Below, piece by piece: positions 26,324-37,601 of a stretch of 64,000 nt of DNA; position 1 is the stretch's first letter; the number at the start of each line of letters is the position of its first letter. Made by a program: the position numbers and the translations under genes. The notes beneath the pieces are model-generated. The model saw only the letters and a program-made list of their open reading frames with translations. It searched no databases and had not been told where the DNA came from. This DNA is from Agromyces cavernae (lineage in GTDB: Bacteria; Actinomycetota; Actinomycetes; Actinomycetales; Microbacteriaceae). The stretch lies in assembly GCF_021044935.1 (NCBI RefSeq), contig NZ_JAJNMP010000002.1, positions 620,001-684,000 on the forward strand, given 5' to 3'.

Positions 26324-26409
26324 GTGCCAAGGCTAGCGGCCGCTGCTTCGAGCCGGCCGGGTGTTCACTCAGGGCGGAGCCGCCAGAATGGACTGCGGAG
26401 AGGATGGGC

Positions 26410-27177
26410 ATGATCGAACTGAGGACCCCTGCCGAGATCGAGGAGATGCGCCCCGCGGGCCGCTTCGTGGCGAGCGTGCTCGAGGCCACCGCGGCTGCGG
26501 CGAGCGTCGGCGTGAACCTGCTCGAGCTCGACGCGCTCGCGCACGAGATGATCAGGAAGGCCGGCGCCGACAGCTGCTACATCGACTACCACCCCTCGTT
26601 CGGCGCGAGCCCCTTCGGCAAGGTCATCTGCACCTCGGTGAACGACGCCGTGCTGCACGGGCTCCCCCACGACTACCGGCTGCGCGACGGCGACCTGCTG
26701 AGCCTCGATTTCGCGGCGTCGGTGAACGGCTGGGTCTCGGACTCGGCCCTCTCGATCGTCGTCGGCACCCCGCACGACGGCGACCTGCGGCTCATCGACA
26801 CCACGCAGCGCGCACTCGAGGCCGGCATCTCGGCCGCGCGGGTGGGCAACCGCGTCGGCGACATCTCGCGCGCCATCGGCGACGTCGCGAAGGCCGGCGG
26901 CTACACGGTCAACACCGACTTCGGCGGCCACGGCGTGGGCCGTACGATGCACGGCGACCCGCACGTGCCCAACAGCGGGCGCCCCGGGCGCGGCCTGCCG
27001 CTCAAGCCCGGCCTCGTCATCGCGATCGAGCCGTGGTTCCTCGAGACGACCGACCGCATCTTCACCGACCCCGACGGCTGGACCCTGCGCAGTGCCGACG
27101 GCTCGCGCGGCGCGCATTCCGAGCACACGATCGCGATCACCGACGGCGACCCGATCGTGCTCACGCAGCGCGGCTGA
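26410..27177 (+). CDS. map: Type I methionine aminopeptidase
   Basis: Map removes the N-terminal Met from new proteins. The 255-residue protein has the metal ligands in DLLSLDFAASVNGWVSDSA (two Asp), a His in GHGVGRTMHGDPHV, and Glu residues in IAIEPWFLE and HSEHTIAI. ATG at 26410 is preferred because GGAGAGG ends six bases upstream; ATG at 26404 would leave no spacing. Map often lies near trmD and rplS in Microbacteriaceae, so this gene probably belongs to the original locus and marks the left border of the nitrate block. Confidence 0.93.
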   Translation: MIELRTPAEIEEMRPAGRFVASVLEATAAAASVGVNLLELDALAHEMIRKAGADSCYIDYHPSFGASPFGKVICTSVNDAVLHGLPHDYRLRDGDLLSLDFAASVNGWVSDSALSIVVGTPHDGDLRLIDTTQRALEAGISAARVGNRVGDISRAIGDVAKAGGYTVNTDFGGHGVGRTMHGDPHVPNSGRPGRGLPLKPGLVIAIEPWFLETTDRIFTDPDGWTLRSADGSRGAHSEHTIAITDGDPIVLTQRG

Positions 27178-27184
27178 GCGCGCG

Positions 27185-27535
27185 TCAGGCGTCGAGCTCG
27201 ATCTCGACCATGCCGCCGACGATGCGCGTGCGGTAGGTGCGCAGCACGAGCGACGCATCGGTGAAGCACTCCCCGGTGCCGAGGTCGTAGACCTCCTTGT
27301 GCAGCGGTGACGCGATGGTCGGCCGCTCGCCCCGCGACCCGACGATGCCCCGCGCCATGACCGGCGCGCCGGTGTGCGGGTCGTGGTGGTCGACGGCGTA
27401 CACCTCGTCGGCGGCGACACGCACGAGCGCGACCTGCGCCATGCCGATGAGGGCGACCTCGCCCCAGCCGTCCTCGAGCTCGTCGACGTCGCAGGCGGGG
27501 TTCCAGGTGGTGGTGCGTTCGATGGCGAGTGACAT
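27185..27535 (-). CDS. nirD: Nitrite reductase (NADH) small subunit
   Basis: NirD pairs with NirB to reduce nitrite to ammonium. The 116-residue protein has the Rieske-type beta fold (ADEVYAVDHHDPHTGAPVMARG and SPLHKEVYDLGTGEC) but lacks the Cys-His pairs that bind an iron-sulfur cluster, which is normal for NirD. ATG at 27535 follows AGGAG. It is divergent from nirB rather than downstream of it, across a 202-nt region with GlnR-type boxes on both strands and a TAGCGT -10. Confidence 0.92.
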   Translation of the reverse strand: MSLAIERTTTWNPACDVDELEDGWGEVALIGMAQVALVRVAADEVYAVDHHDPHTGAPVMARGIVGSRGERPTIASPLHKEVYDLGTGECFTDASLVLRTYRTRIVGGMVEIELDA

Positions 27536-27562
27536 CCCTGCTCCTCTCGTGTCGTGCCTGCG

Positions 27563-27616
27563 ACGCTACGGCGCGGCTGTTTCGCCCGGGACATCCGCCT
27601 GTTTCGACGACGTGAA
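27563..27616 (-). promoter_or_regulatory. GlnR-type operator and -10 for nirD
   Basis: Read on the minus strand, four 5-nt boxes lie at 11-bp steps: TTCAC, GAAAC, ATGTC, GAAAC (plus-strand positions 27612, 27601, 27590, 27579), each spaced by six bases. This fits the known GlnR pattern gTnAC-n6-GaAAC repeated twice, with a degenerate third box. Ten bases after the last GAAAC comes TAGCGT (27563-27568), a TAnnnT -10. The nirD start is 43 nt from the operator edge. Confidence 0.8.
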
Positions 27617-27654
27617 ACCCGGCTCACACGACCCGCCCGGCCCTGTGCGGTCGA

Positions 27655-27708
27655 GGTGCGACGCGGTTACGTCGCCGTAACAGGGCCGAAACGGCCCGGC
27701 CGTACGCT
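27655..27708 (+). promoter_or_regulatory. GlnR-type operator and -10 for nirB
   Basis: GTTAC (27666-27670), GTAAC (27677-27681) and GAAAC (27688-27692) are each separated by six bases, giving AC dinucleotides at an 11-bp period; a weak fourth box GGTGC lies one step upstream. Ten bases after GAAAC is TACGCT (27703-27708), a TAnnnT -10. The nirB ATG is 45 nt beyond the operator. GlnR is the global nitrogen regulator of actinobacteria and usually activates nirBD. Confidence 0.85.
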
Positions 27709-27737
27709 CGCAGCCAATCGAGCCACGGAGGGCCGCA

Positions 27738-30353
27738 ATGACCCACACCACTCACATCGGAACCGGCGTCCGCGATGTCGTCGTCGTGGGCGGCGGGCCC
27801 GCCGCCCACCGCCTCGCCGACAGCCTGCACGCACGCGACGGCGGCCGCACCCTGCGGGTCACGGTCGTCGGCGAGGAACTGCACGCACCGTACGACCGGG
27901 TCGCCCTGAGCACCCGGCTGGCGGATGTCGCGACCGACCTGACCCTGACGCCGACCTCGATGTGGCACGAGGGCAGCGTTCGCCTGCTCACCGGCGAGCG
28001 GGTCGTGGCGATCGACCGCGAAGCGCGTACGGCGACGACCTCGGGCGGCCTGGTGCTGCCGTGGGACGACCTCGTGCTCGCGACCGGATCGAGCGCGCCG
28101 GTGCCCGACCTTCCCGGGCGTGCGCACGCTCGGGTCTATCGCACGATCGACGACGTCGACGCGCTCGTCGCCGAGGTGCGCGACCTCTCCGCGTCGCACG
28201 GCCGGCCGGCGCGCGTCGTCGTCGCGGGCGGCGGACTGCTCGGGCTCGAGGCCGCGGGCGGTGTCGCGAACCTCGGCGCACACGCCGCGGTCGTGCACTC
28301 GGGTGGCTGGCTCATGTCGGCCCAGCTCGATGAGGGCGCGGGGCGTGCCCTCGGGCGCATCATCTCCGGTCAGGGCATCGGTCTGCACCTCGGTGCCCGG
28401 CCATCGGCGGTGGTCGTCGAGGACGACGCCGTCGTCGCAGTGGAGCTGACGAACGGACGCCGCATCGAGTGCGACCTCATCGTGTTCGCGATCGGCATCA
28501 GCCCCCGCGACGAACTCGCCCGCGAGCTCGGGCTCGACCTCGGCCCGCGCGGCGGCGCGGCGATCGACACGTCGTGCGCGACCTCGGCCCCCGGCATCTG
28601 GGCGATCGGGGAGGTCGCGAGCTTCGAGGGGCGGTGCACCGGGCTCGTCGCCCCGGCGAACGCGATGGCCGAGGTCGTGGCCGACCGCCTCCTCGGCGGC
28701 GCGGCCGAGTTCACGAGCGTCGACGACGCGACGAAGCTGAAGCTCTCGGGCGTCGACGTCGCGAGCTTCGGCGACGCGCTCGCCCGCACCGAACAGGCGC
28801 TCGAGATCGTCTACGCCGACCCGGCGCGCGGCCTCTATCAGAAGCTCGTTGTGACCTCCGACGCGAAGACGCTGCTCGGCGGCATCTTCGTCGGCGACGC
28901 CACCCCCTACGCGTCGCTGCGGCCACTCCTCGGCACGCAGCTGTCGAGCGAGCCGGCCGCGTACCTCTCGGCATCGGGCATGGAGGCGCCCGCCGGCGAC
29001 GAGCTGCCCGCCGCCGCCCTCGTGTGCGCGTGCAACAACGTGACCGCCGGAACCATCCGCGACGCCGTCACCGGCGCGCACGCGGCGCACGACGATGGCT
29101 GCACGGAGCTCGGCGCGCTGAAGACGTGCACGCGGGCCGGAACCCAGTGCGGTTCGTGCGTGCCCCTCGTCAAGAAGCTGCTCGAGTCCGAGCTGAAGAA
29201 GGCGGGCGTCACCCCCTCGCGTGCGCTCTGCGAGCACTTCGAGCTGAGCCGCCAGGAACTGTTCGAGTCGGTGCGGGTGCTCGAGCTCGCCTCGTTCGAC
29301 GAGATCATCGCGCGCCTCGGCACCGGGCGCGGCTGCGACGTGTGCAAGCCCGTCATCGGCTCGATCCTTGCCACGCAGCACGGCTCGTACATCCTCGACG
29401 GCGGCCGCGGCGGCCTGCAGGACACGAACGACCGCGCCATGGCGAACATGCAGAAGGACGGCACCTATTCGGTCGTCCCCCGCATCCCCGCGGGCGAGAT
29501 CACGCCCGACAAGCTCGCAGTCATCGCCCAGGTCGCCATCGACTACGGCCTGTACACGAAGATCACGGGCGGACAGCGGATCGACCTGTTCGGCGCACGA
29601 CTTGATCAGCTCCCCGAGATCTGGCGGCGGCTCGTCGACGCCGGGTTCGAATCGGGCCAGGCGTACGGCAAGGCGCTGCGCAACGTGAAGAGCTGCGTCG
29701 GCTCGACCTGGTGCCGCTACGGCGTGCAGGACTCGGTGGCGATGGCCGTGCAGCTCGAACTGCGATACCGCGGACTGCGTTCGCCGCACAAGCTCAAGTT
29801 CGGCGTCTCGGGCTGTGCCCGCGAGTGCGCCGAGGCGCGCGGCAAGGACGTCGGGGTCATCGCCACCGACCAGGGCTGGAACATGTACGTCGGCGGCAAC
29901 GGCGGATTCCAGCCGGCCCACGCGCAACTGCTCGCGAGCGACCTCGACGACGAGACGCTGCTGCGCTACATCGACCGCTACATCATGTACTACGTGCGCA
30001 CGGCCGACCGCCTGCAGCGCACGGCGCGCTGGATCGAGGACATCGAGGGCGGCCTCGACCACGTGCGCGACGTCGTCGTGAACGACTCGCTCGGCCTCGC
30101 CGACGAGCTCGAACAGGCGATGGCGAGACACGTCGACACCTACAAGGACGAGTGGGCGGCGACGCTCGCCGACCCCGAGCGGCTCCGCCGGTTCCGCTCG
30201 TTCGTGAACGCGCCGAACCAGCCCGACCCCTCGATCGCACGAGTGCCCGACACTCGCGGGCAGTTCCGCCCCGCGACCGCCGAGGAGCGCGAGCGCGGCG
30301 ATGCCGTGCTCGTCGCGGGAACGACGATCCCCGTGCGGGGGGCCGACGAATGA
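27738..30353 (+). CDS. nirB: Nitrite reductase (NADH) large subunit
   Basis: NirB transfers electrons from NADH through FAD and Fe-S to siroheme, reducing nitrite to ammonium in the cytoplasm. The 871-residue protein has two Rossmann motifs (VVVVGGGPAAHRLAD and VVVAGGGLLGLEA), a BFD-like [2Fe-2S] region with CACNNVT and CGSCVPLVKK (about 431-480), a further paired-Cys region, and the sulfite/nitrite reductase core with the siroheme/[4Fe-4S] ligands C653-x5-C659 and C693-x3-C697. GGAGGG precedes ATG 27738. The stop overlaps cobA (ATGA). Confidence 0.96.
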   Translation: MTHTTHIGTGVRDVVVVGGGPAAHRLADSLHARDGGRTLRVTVVGEELHAPYDRVALSTRLADVATDLTLTPTSMWHEGSVRLLTGERVVAIDREARTATTSGGLVLPWDDLVLATGSSAPVPDLPGRAHARVYRTIDDVDALVAEVRDLSASHGRPARVVVAGGGLLGLEAAGGVANLGAHAAVVHSGGWLMSAQLDEGAGRALGRIISGQGIGLHLGARPSAVVVEDDAVVAVELTNGRRIECDLIVFAIGISPRDELARELGLDLGPRGGAAIDTSCATSAPGIWAIGEVASFEGRCTGLVAPANAMAEVVADRLLGGAAEFTSVDDATKLKLSGVDVASFGDALARTEQALEIVYADPARGLYQKLVVTSDAKTLLGGIFVGDATPYASLRPLLGTQLSSEPAAYLSASGMEAPAGDELPAAALVCACNNVTAGTIRDAVTGAHAAHDDGCTELGALKTCTRAGTQCGSCVPLVKKLLESELKKAGVTPSRALCEHFELSRQELFESVRVLELASFDEIIARLGTGRGCDVCKPVIGSILATQHGSYILDGGRGGLQDTNDRAMANMQKDGTYSVVPRIPAGEITPDKLAVIAQVAIDYGLYTKITGGQRIDLFGARLDQLPEIWRRLVDAGFESGQAYGKALRNVKSCVGSTWCRYGVQDSVAMAVQLELRYRGLRSPHKLKFGVSGCARECAEARGKDVGVIATDQGWNMYVGGNGGFQPAHAQLLASDLDDETLLRYIDRYIMYYVRTADRLQRTARWIEDIEGGLDHVRDVVVNDSLGLADELEQAMARHVDTYKDEWAATLADPERLRRFRSFVNAPNQPDPSIARVPDTRGQFRPATAEERERGDAVLVAGTTIPVRGADE

Positions 30354-31126
30354 CCGGCCACGTGACGCTCGTCGGCGGCGGCCCCGGCCGCGAGGACCTG
30401 CTGACCCTCGCGGCGGTGCGCGCCCTCGAGGCGGCCGATGTCGTGCTCTACGACCGGCTCGCCCCGCACGAGGGCCTCGGCAGGCTCGCGCCGACCGCCG
30501 AGCTCATCGACGTCGGCAAGCGCCCGGGTCACCACGCGATTCCGCAGCATGAGATCGAGGAACTGCTCGTCGAGCATGCGCTCGCCGGCCGCCACGTCGT
30601 GCGGCTCAAGGGCGGCGACCCGTACGTCCTGGGTCGCGGGGGCGAGGAGGTGCTCGCGTGCCACCGGGCCGGCATCGCGGTCGAGGTGATCCCTGGCGTG
30701 ACGAGCGCCGTGGCCGTCCCCGGCACCGCAGGGATCCCGCTCACCCACCGCGGCATCAGCCACCTGTTCACCGTCGTGTCGGGCCACGCCCCGCTCACCG
30801 ACGACGAGCTCACGCACCTCGCGGGACTCGGCGGCACGATCGTCGTGCTCATGGGCGTGAATTCGCTTCCCTCGCTCACCGCGGGCCTCGCCCGGCACGG
30901 CATGCGGGTCGACATGCCCGTCGCGATCGTCGAACGCGGATTCCAGCCCGGCCGGCGCACGACGATCGGCAGCCTCGCCGACATCGTGTTCGCCGCCGGA
31001 CGGGCGCAGGTGACCTCGCCCGCGATCATCGTCATCGGCGAGGTCGTGCGCCTCGCCCACGACGGCGATGCCGAGGCATCCGAGCTCATGCGACGAGCGA
31101 CGGCATTCACGGCGGTGTCGACGTGA
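30350..31126 (+). CDS. cobA: Uroporphyrinogen-III C-methyltransferase
   Basis: This SAM-dependent enzyme converts uroporphyrinogen III to precorrin-2, the precursor of siroheme, which NirB needs. The 258-residue protein shows the SUMT signatures VGGGPGREDLLTL at the start, VVRLKGGDPYVLGRGGEEV, and EVIPGVTSAVAVPGTAGIPLT (positions about 115-135). It lacks the CysG N-terminal dehydrogenase/ferrochelatase domain, so precorrin-2 oxidation must be encoded elsewhere, while iron insertion can be done by CbiX at 37665-38426. It overlaps nirB and the HemD-like gene by 4 nt each. Confidence 0.95.
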   Translation: MTGHVTLVGGGPGREDLLTLAAVRALEAADVVLYDRLAPHEGLGRLAPTAELIDVGKRPGHHAIPQHEIEELLVEHALAGRHVVRLKGGDPYVLGRGGEEVLACHRAGIAVEVIPGVTSAVAVPGTAGIPLTHRGISHLFTVVSGHAPLTDDELTHLAGLGGTIVVLMGVNSLPSLTAGLARHGMRVDMPVAIVERGFQPGRRTTIGSLADIVFAAGRAQVTSPAIIVIGEVVRLAHDGDAEASELMRRATAFTAVST

Positions 31127-32253
31127 CCGACGTGATGGAAGCACCGCCGGCATTCCGGCCCGACCAGCTCGCCGGATTCCGCATCGGGGTCACGAGCGAT
31201 CGCCGGTCGGCCGACCTCATCGACGCGCTCGCGCGCCGCGGTGCGCACGTGCTGCACGCGCCGACGCTGCGCATGGCCAACGCGATCTCCGACGATCCCG
31301 TGATCGCCGACACGCGCGCGATCATCGATGCCCGGCCCGACGTGCTGCTCGCGACGACCGCGTACGGCGTGCGCCGGTGGTTCGAGGTCGCGGATGCCGC
31401 GGGCCTCGGTGAGGACCTCGTCGAGGCCCTCTCGGGCACGGCGATCCTGGTGCGCGGGCCGAAGGCGCGCGGCGGGATTCGGGCGGCCGGGCTCAACGAT
31501 GTCGGAATGAGCGCCGAGGAGACGACCGAATCGCTCATCGACGAGGTGCTCGCCACCTATCCCGAGGGCCTGACGATCGCGGTGCAGCTGCACGGATTCC
31601 TCAATCCGGCGCAGCTCGTGCGACTGCATGCGGCGCACGCCCGCGTGCTCACCGTCGAGCCGTACCGGTGGATCGAGACCGATGAGACCGACGACCGGGT
31701 CGACCGCCTCATCGACGCCGCGTGCTCGGGCGGTCTCGACTGCATCACGTTCACGAGCGCACCCGCGGTGCACGCGCTGTTCATCGCGGCCGAGGCACGC
31801 GGTCGCTACGACGACCTCATCGACGCGATGTGCGGGCCGGTCGTCGCGGCCGCCGTCGGCCCCGTCACGGCCGCGCCGCTCATCGATGCCGGCGTGATGC
31901 CGATCCAGCCCGAACGCTTCCGAATGGGCGCGCTCATCCGGCTCGTGTGCGAGCATCTGGAATCGGCGCGGGTCGTGCGTCTCGACACCCGGCACGGACC
32001 GATCGCGTTGCGCGGTTCCGTCGTCGACGTCGACGACCGCCGGGTGGCACTCGCGCCCGTCGCGCTCGGGATCCTCCGCGCACTCGTGCAGGCGCGCGGG
32101 TCGGTCGTCGCCCGCGACCGGCTCGCCGCCGGCCTGCCCGGCACGAACGACGCGCACGCACTCGAGGTGGCACTGAGCCGGCTTCGCCAGACGATCGGCG
32201 TGCCCGGCCTCATCGCCACGGTCGTCAAGCGGGGATACCGGATCGATGTCTGA
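31123..32253 (+). CDS. Uroporphyrinogen-III synthase-like protein fused to a winged-helix DNA-binding domain
   Basis: The 376-residue protein has a HemD-like bilobed N-terminal part (about 15-265; FRIGVTSDRRSADLIDALARRG, CITFTSAPAVHALFI) and a C-terminal OmpR-type winged helix (about 280-376; PVALGILRALVQARGSVVARDRL, VEVALSRLRQTIGVPGLIATVVKRGYRI pattern). Such HemD-regulator fusions are known in actinobacterial nitrate/nitrite clusters. It may act mainly as a regulator that senses a tetrapyrrole intermediate rather than as the cell's main HemD; that is inference. GTG at 31123 overlaps the cobA stop (GTGA). Confidence 0.85.
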   Translation: MTDVMEAPPAFRPDQLAGFRIGVTSDRRSADLIDALARRGAHVLHAPTLRMANAISDDPVIADTRAIIDARPDVLLATTAYGVRRWFEVADAAGLGEDLVEALSGTAILVRGPKARGGIRAAGLNDVGMSAEETTESLIDEVLATYPEGLTIAVQLHGFLNPAQLVRLHAAHARVLTVEPYRWIETDETDDRVDRLIDAACSGGLDCITFTSAPAVHALFIAAEARGRYDDLIDAMCGPVVAAAVGPVTAAPLIDAGVMPIQPERFRMGALIRLVCEHLESARVVRLDTRHGPIALRGSVVDVDDRRVALAPVALGILRALVQARGSVVARDRLAAGLPGTNDAHALEVALSRLRQTIGVPGLIATVVKRGYRIDV

Positions 32254-32293
32254 CGGCGACCTCACACGGCGGGCCCCTTCGGGTGAGCAACTG

Positions 32294-32347
32294 GAGACGC
32301 AGGGTTCACACCCCGACCGAGTCGCGGAAACACGGCGCGAATAACGT
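32294..32347 (+). promoter_or_regulatory. Variant GlnR-type operator and -10 for narK
   Basis: Boxes at 11-bp steps are GAGAC (32294), TTCAC (32305), ACCGA (32316, poor) and GAAAC (32327). The GAAAC is followed after exactly 10 nt by TAACGT (32342-32347), the same geometry as at nirB and nirD. The narK ATG lies 61 nt after the last box, so the leader is longer than in the other cases. The match is weaker than at nirB, nirD and cbiX. Confidence 0.55.
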
Positions 32348-32392
32348 CGGCAGCACATGCTCCACCCGTGACCGACACCCCCGGAGGCACTG

Positions 32393-33784
32393 ATGACCGA
32401 GACCCTCAGCACCGCTCCCCCGCAGGACGACCAGGCCGTCGCACCGGCGACGACCGCCCTCGCCACGAGGCCCGGCCGGTGGATCGACCACTGGAACCCT
32501 GAAGACGAGGGGCAGTGGCGCACCGAGGGGCGCAAGATCGCCCGCCGCAACCTCAACTGGTCGATCTTCGCCGAGTTCCTCGGCTTCGTCGTCTGGCAGC
32601 TCTGGAGCATCGTGGCGGTGCAGCTTCCGGACGCCGGCTTCGACCTCGGCACCGGAGAGATCTTCTGGCTCATCTCGATCCCGAGCCTTGTCGGCGCCAC
32701 GCTGCGCATCCCCTACTCGTTCTTCGTCCCGATCTTCGGCGGCCGGAACTGGACGATCATCTCGGCGGCCCTGCTCCTCGCACCGACAATCGCGCTCGCC
32801 GTGTGCGTGTCGAACCCCGAGACGCCGTTCGGCGTGCTGCTCGTGGCCGCCGGCCTCGCCGGCTTCGGCGGCGGCAACTTCGCCAGCTCGATGTCGAACA
32901 TCACCTACTTCTACCCCCAGCGGGAGAAGGGCTGGGCGCTCGGCCTCAACGCCGCCGGCGGCAACATCGGCGCCGCTGTCGCCCAGTTCGTCGTGCCGAT
33001 CGCGATCACCATCGGCGCGGGCGCGACCCTCAACCTCCCGGTCGCCGGTTGGATCTGGATCCCGTTCATCCTGCTCGCGATGTTCGGCGCCTACCGCTAC
33101 ATGGACAACCTCTCGAATGCCAAGGCCGACCTCTCCGGTTCCGCCGCAGCGCTCAAGGAGCCGCACCTCTGGCTGATGTCCATCCTCTACATCGGCACCT
33201 TCGGCTCGTTCATCGGCTTCGCCAGCGTGTTCCCGAAGCTCATCGCCGACCAGTTCCCCGAGTTCTCGGCCATCGCCGTCGGTGGTGCCTCGATCTCCCT
33301 CGCGTTCCTCGGAGCGCTCGTCGGATCGCTCTCACGCCCCTTCGGCGGCCGACTCTCCGACCGGTTCGGCGGTGCCCGCATCACCATGATCGCCTTCGCG
33401 GCCATGGCGACGATCACCGTCGGCGTGCTGCTGACCCTGCCGCTCGGCAACTTCTGGCTGTTCCTCGGCCTCTTCCTCCTCCTCTTCGCGGCGGCGGGCG
33501 TGGGCAACGGCTCGACCTACCGCATGGTGCCGATCGTCTTCGCCCTCCGCGCGTCGGGCGACGACACCGCCCGCAAGCGCAAGGCGGCAGCCGCGCTCGG
33601 CCTGATCTCAGCGATCGGCGCCTACGGCGGCTTCCTCATCCCGCAGGCGCTGAACCTCTCGTTCCAGGCCACCGGCGGCTACGCCGGCGCGTTCATCGGC
33701 TTCATCGCCGGCTACGCCGCGCTCCTCGTGCTCACGTACGTCGTCTACGTGCGGTCGGGCGGCCTGCGCGAGCACAAGATCTGA
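32393..33784 (+). CDS. narK: Nitrate/nitrite transporter (NarK/NasA type, MFS)
   Basis: This 463-residue major facilitator imports nitrate, probably with nitrite exchange or proton symport. It has about 12 helices and the two nitrate-signature glycine-rich stretches: AGFGGGNFASSMSNI near 160 and FAAAGVGNGSTYRMV near 370. The N-terminal about 50 residues are hydrophilic. ATG at 32393 follows GGAGG. It leads narK-nasA-nasB with an 11-nt gap to nasA and sits directly after the nirB operon. Confidence 0.94.
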   Translation: MTETLSTAPPQDDQAVAPATTALATRPGRWIDHWNPEDEGQWRTEGRKIARRNLNWSIFAEFLGFVVWQLWSIVAVQLPDAGFDLGTGEIFWLISIPSLVGATLRIPYSFFVPIFGGRNWTIISAALLLAPTIALAVCVSNPETPFGVLLVAAGLAGFGGGNFASSMSNITYFYPQREKGWALGLNAAGGNIGAAVAQFVVPIAITIGAGATLNLPVAGWIWIPFILLAMFGAYRYMDNLSNAKADLSGSAAALKEPHLWLMSILYIGTFGSFIGFASVFPKLIADQFPEFSAIAVGGASISLAFLGALVGSLSRPFGGRLSDRFGGARITMIAFAAMATITVGVLLTLPLGNFWLFLGLFLLLFAAAGVGNGSTYRMVPIVFALRASGDDTARKRKAAAALGLISAIGAYGGFLIPQALNLSFQATGGYAGAFIGFIAGYAALLVLTYVVYVRSGGLREHKI

Positions 33785-33795
33785 ATCGAGGCCGC

Positions 33796-35915
<2,120 letters not shown>

Positions 35916-35919
<4 letters not shown>

Positions 35920-37562
35920 GCGCACTCAGGATCGTCCTCATCGGCTACGGGCCCGTCGGAGCCCGGTTCGTGGAGGAGCTGCTGCCGTCGGTGCGGAACG
36001 GCTCGGTCGAGCTCACGGTCGTGGCCGGGGAGAACGTCGAGGCGTACAACCGCGTGCTCGTCGCCGAGTACGCGGTGGGCAACACCGACCTCGATGCGAT
36101 GCTCGTCGGCGACCGGGAGACGGCCGAGGAGGCCGGCGCGCGCGTGCTGCTCGGCGTGGCGGCGACCTCGATCGACCGAGCCGCGAAGGTCGTGCGACTC
36201 GGCAGCGGCGAGGAACTCCCCTACGACCGCCTCGTGCTCGCCACGGGATCGCGGGCGAACGTGCCCACCCTCGACGGCGTCGAGCGGCACCGCCGCGACC
36301 TCGCCTCGCTCGAGAAGTACGGGTCGTCGCTCGTCGCACGTGACGACGACCTGCCCGAGGGGATCACCGCGCTGCGCGACCTGGCCGACGCCGAGCGCGT
36401 GCTCGAGGCGGTGCGCGATCGCCGTCGCATCATCGTGCTCGGCGCGGGCGTGCTCGGGCTCGAGCTCGCGCTCGCGGCCGCCCACGCGGGCGCGCAGGTG
36501 TGCGTCGTGCACCACGGCCCCCACCCGATGCCGCGCAACCTCGACCGCGGCGGCGGGCAGGTGTTGCGTGCCGCACTGCGACGCACCGGCATCACCGTCA
36601 TCGCGCACAGCCGCGCCGAGGCGGTCGCCTACCGCACCGACGATGACGGCACCCGACGCTTCGACATGCTCGTCACGGCCGACGGCAAGCAGTTGCGCGG
36701 CGACCTGCTCGTGCTCTCGTGCGGCGTGAGCCCGCGCACCGAGCTCGCGACACTCGCCGGACTGCGCACCGGGGTCGGTGTCGTCGTGCACCCGGACCTG
36801 CGCTCCTGGACCGACCCGAGCATCTTCGCGATCGGCGACTGCGCCCAGGTCGTCGAGCGCACCGAAGAACTCGCAGGCCAGCGAGTGCTGCCAGGCGCGC
36901 CCTCAGGGCTCATCGGCCCGGGTTGGCGTCAGGCGGACTGGCTCGCCGGCGCCCTGACCGCCGAAGCCGAGCTGATCGTCGCAGCGGACGGGGATGACGG
37001 CGCAGGGTCATCCGATCGCTCGCCGGCCGCTGCACCCGCCGAACGCGAGTCGATCGTGATGCTGAAGGCGGAGCACATCGACGTCGTCGCCGTCGGCGAT
37101 GTCACCGCCGACCCGTGGGACGACGACGCCCTCTATCCCAGGCGGCGCGTCTCGCAGTGGGCCGACCCCGAGCACCTGCGCTACGTGAAGATGGTCACCG
37201 ACGATGGCGCACTGACCGGCTTCGTGAGCGTCGGCATGCCGCGCACGGCCGCCGAGCTCACCCTGCTCTTCGAGCGGCGCGGCGAGCTGCCGGCCGACCG
37301 GTCGCTGCTGCTGCGCTTCGACGGACCCGACTACGACCCCGCCGCCGATGCCGACGCCTTCGCGCCGACGACGACGGTCTGCTGGTGCAACGGCGTCACG
37401 GTGGGCCGCATCGAGGAGTCCGCGGCCTGCGGCAACACGACCGTCGAGTGCGTGGGCCGCGACACCCGTGCGGGCACCGGCTGCGGCGGGTGCAAGGGTC
37501 GGATCGCCGAGGTGCTCTCACGCGCCGCCGAGCCCGACGGCACGCCGACCCTCACGGCCTGA
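35916..37562 (+). CDS. nasB: Nitrate reductase electron-transfer subunit (FAD/NAD(P)H, BFD Fe-S)
   Basis: This 548-residue protein looks like the flavin half of NirB: Rossmann motifs at the N-terminus (VLIGYGPVGARFVEE) and at about 170 (IIVLGAGVLGLELALAA), then a C-terminal BFD-like [2Fe-2S] domain with CWCNGVT and GCGGCKGRIAE. It probably passes NAD(P)H electrons to NasA, in line with assimilatory enzymes that use a separate flavoprotein partner. It is translationally coupled to nasA. The symbol follows Bacillus/Klebsiella usage and is a role assignment. Confidence 0.85.
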
Positions 37563-37601
37563 GGCGGCCGAGTCGCTGCCGGTCACCCGTGACCTGTCAA
37601 T

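Noticed and set aside
27624-30131. 835-codon open frame on the minus strand across nirB
   Set aside because: It is the antisense shadow of nirB: high GC at third positions removes stops. The product is low-complexity Arg/Ala/Asp/Val without domains, while the plus strand has all NirB motifs.
32515-33795. Upstream extension of the nasA frame inside narK
   Set aside because: NasA homology begins at 33796 with its cluster-binding Cys; the extension is a shadow of narK with Arg/Pro-rich sequence.
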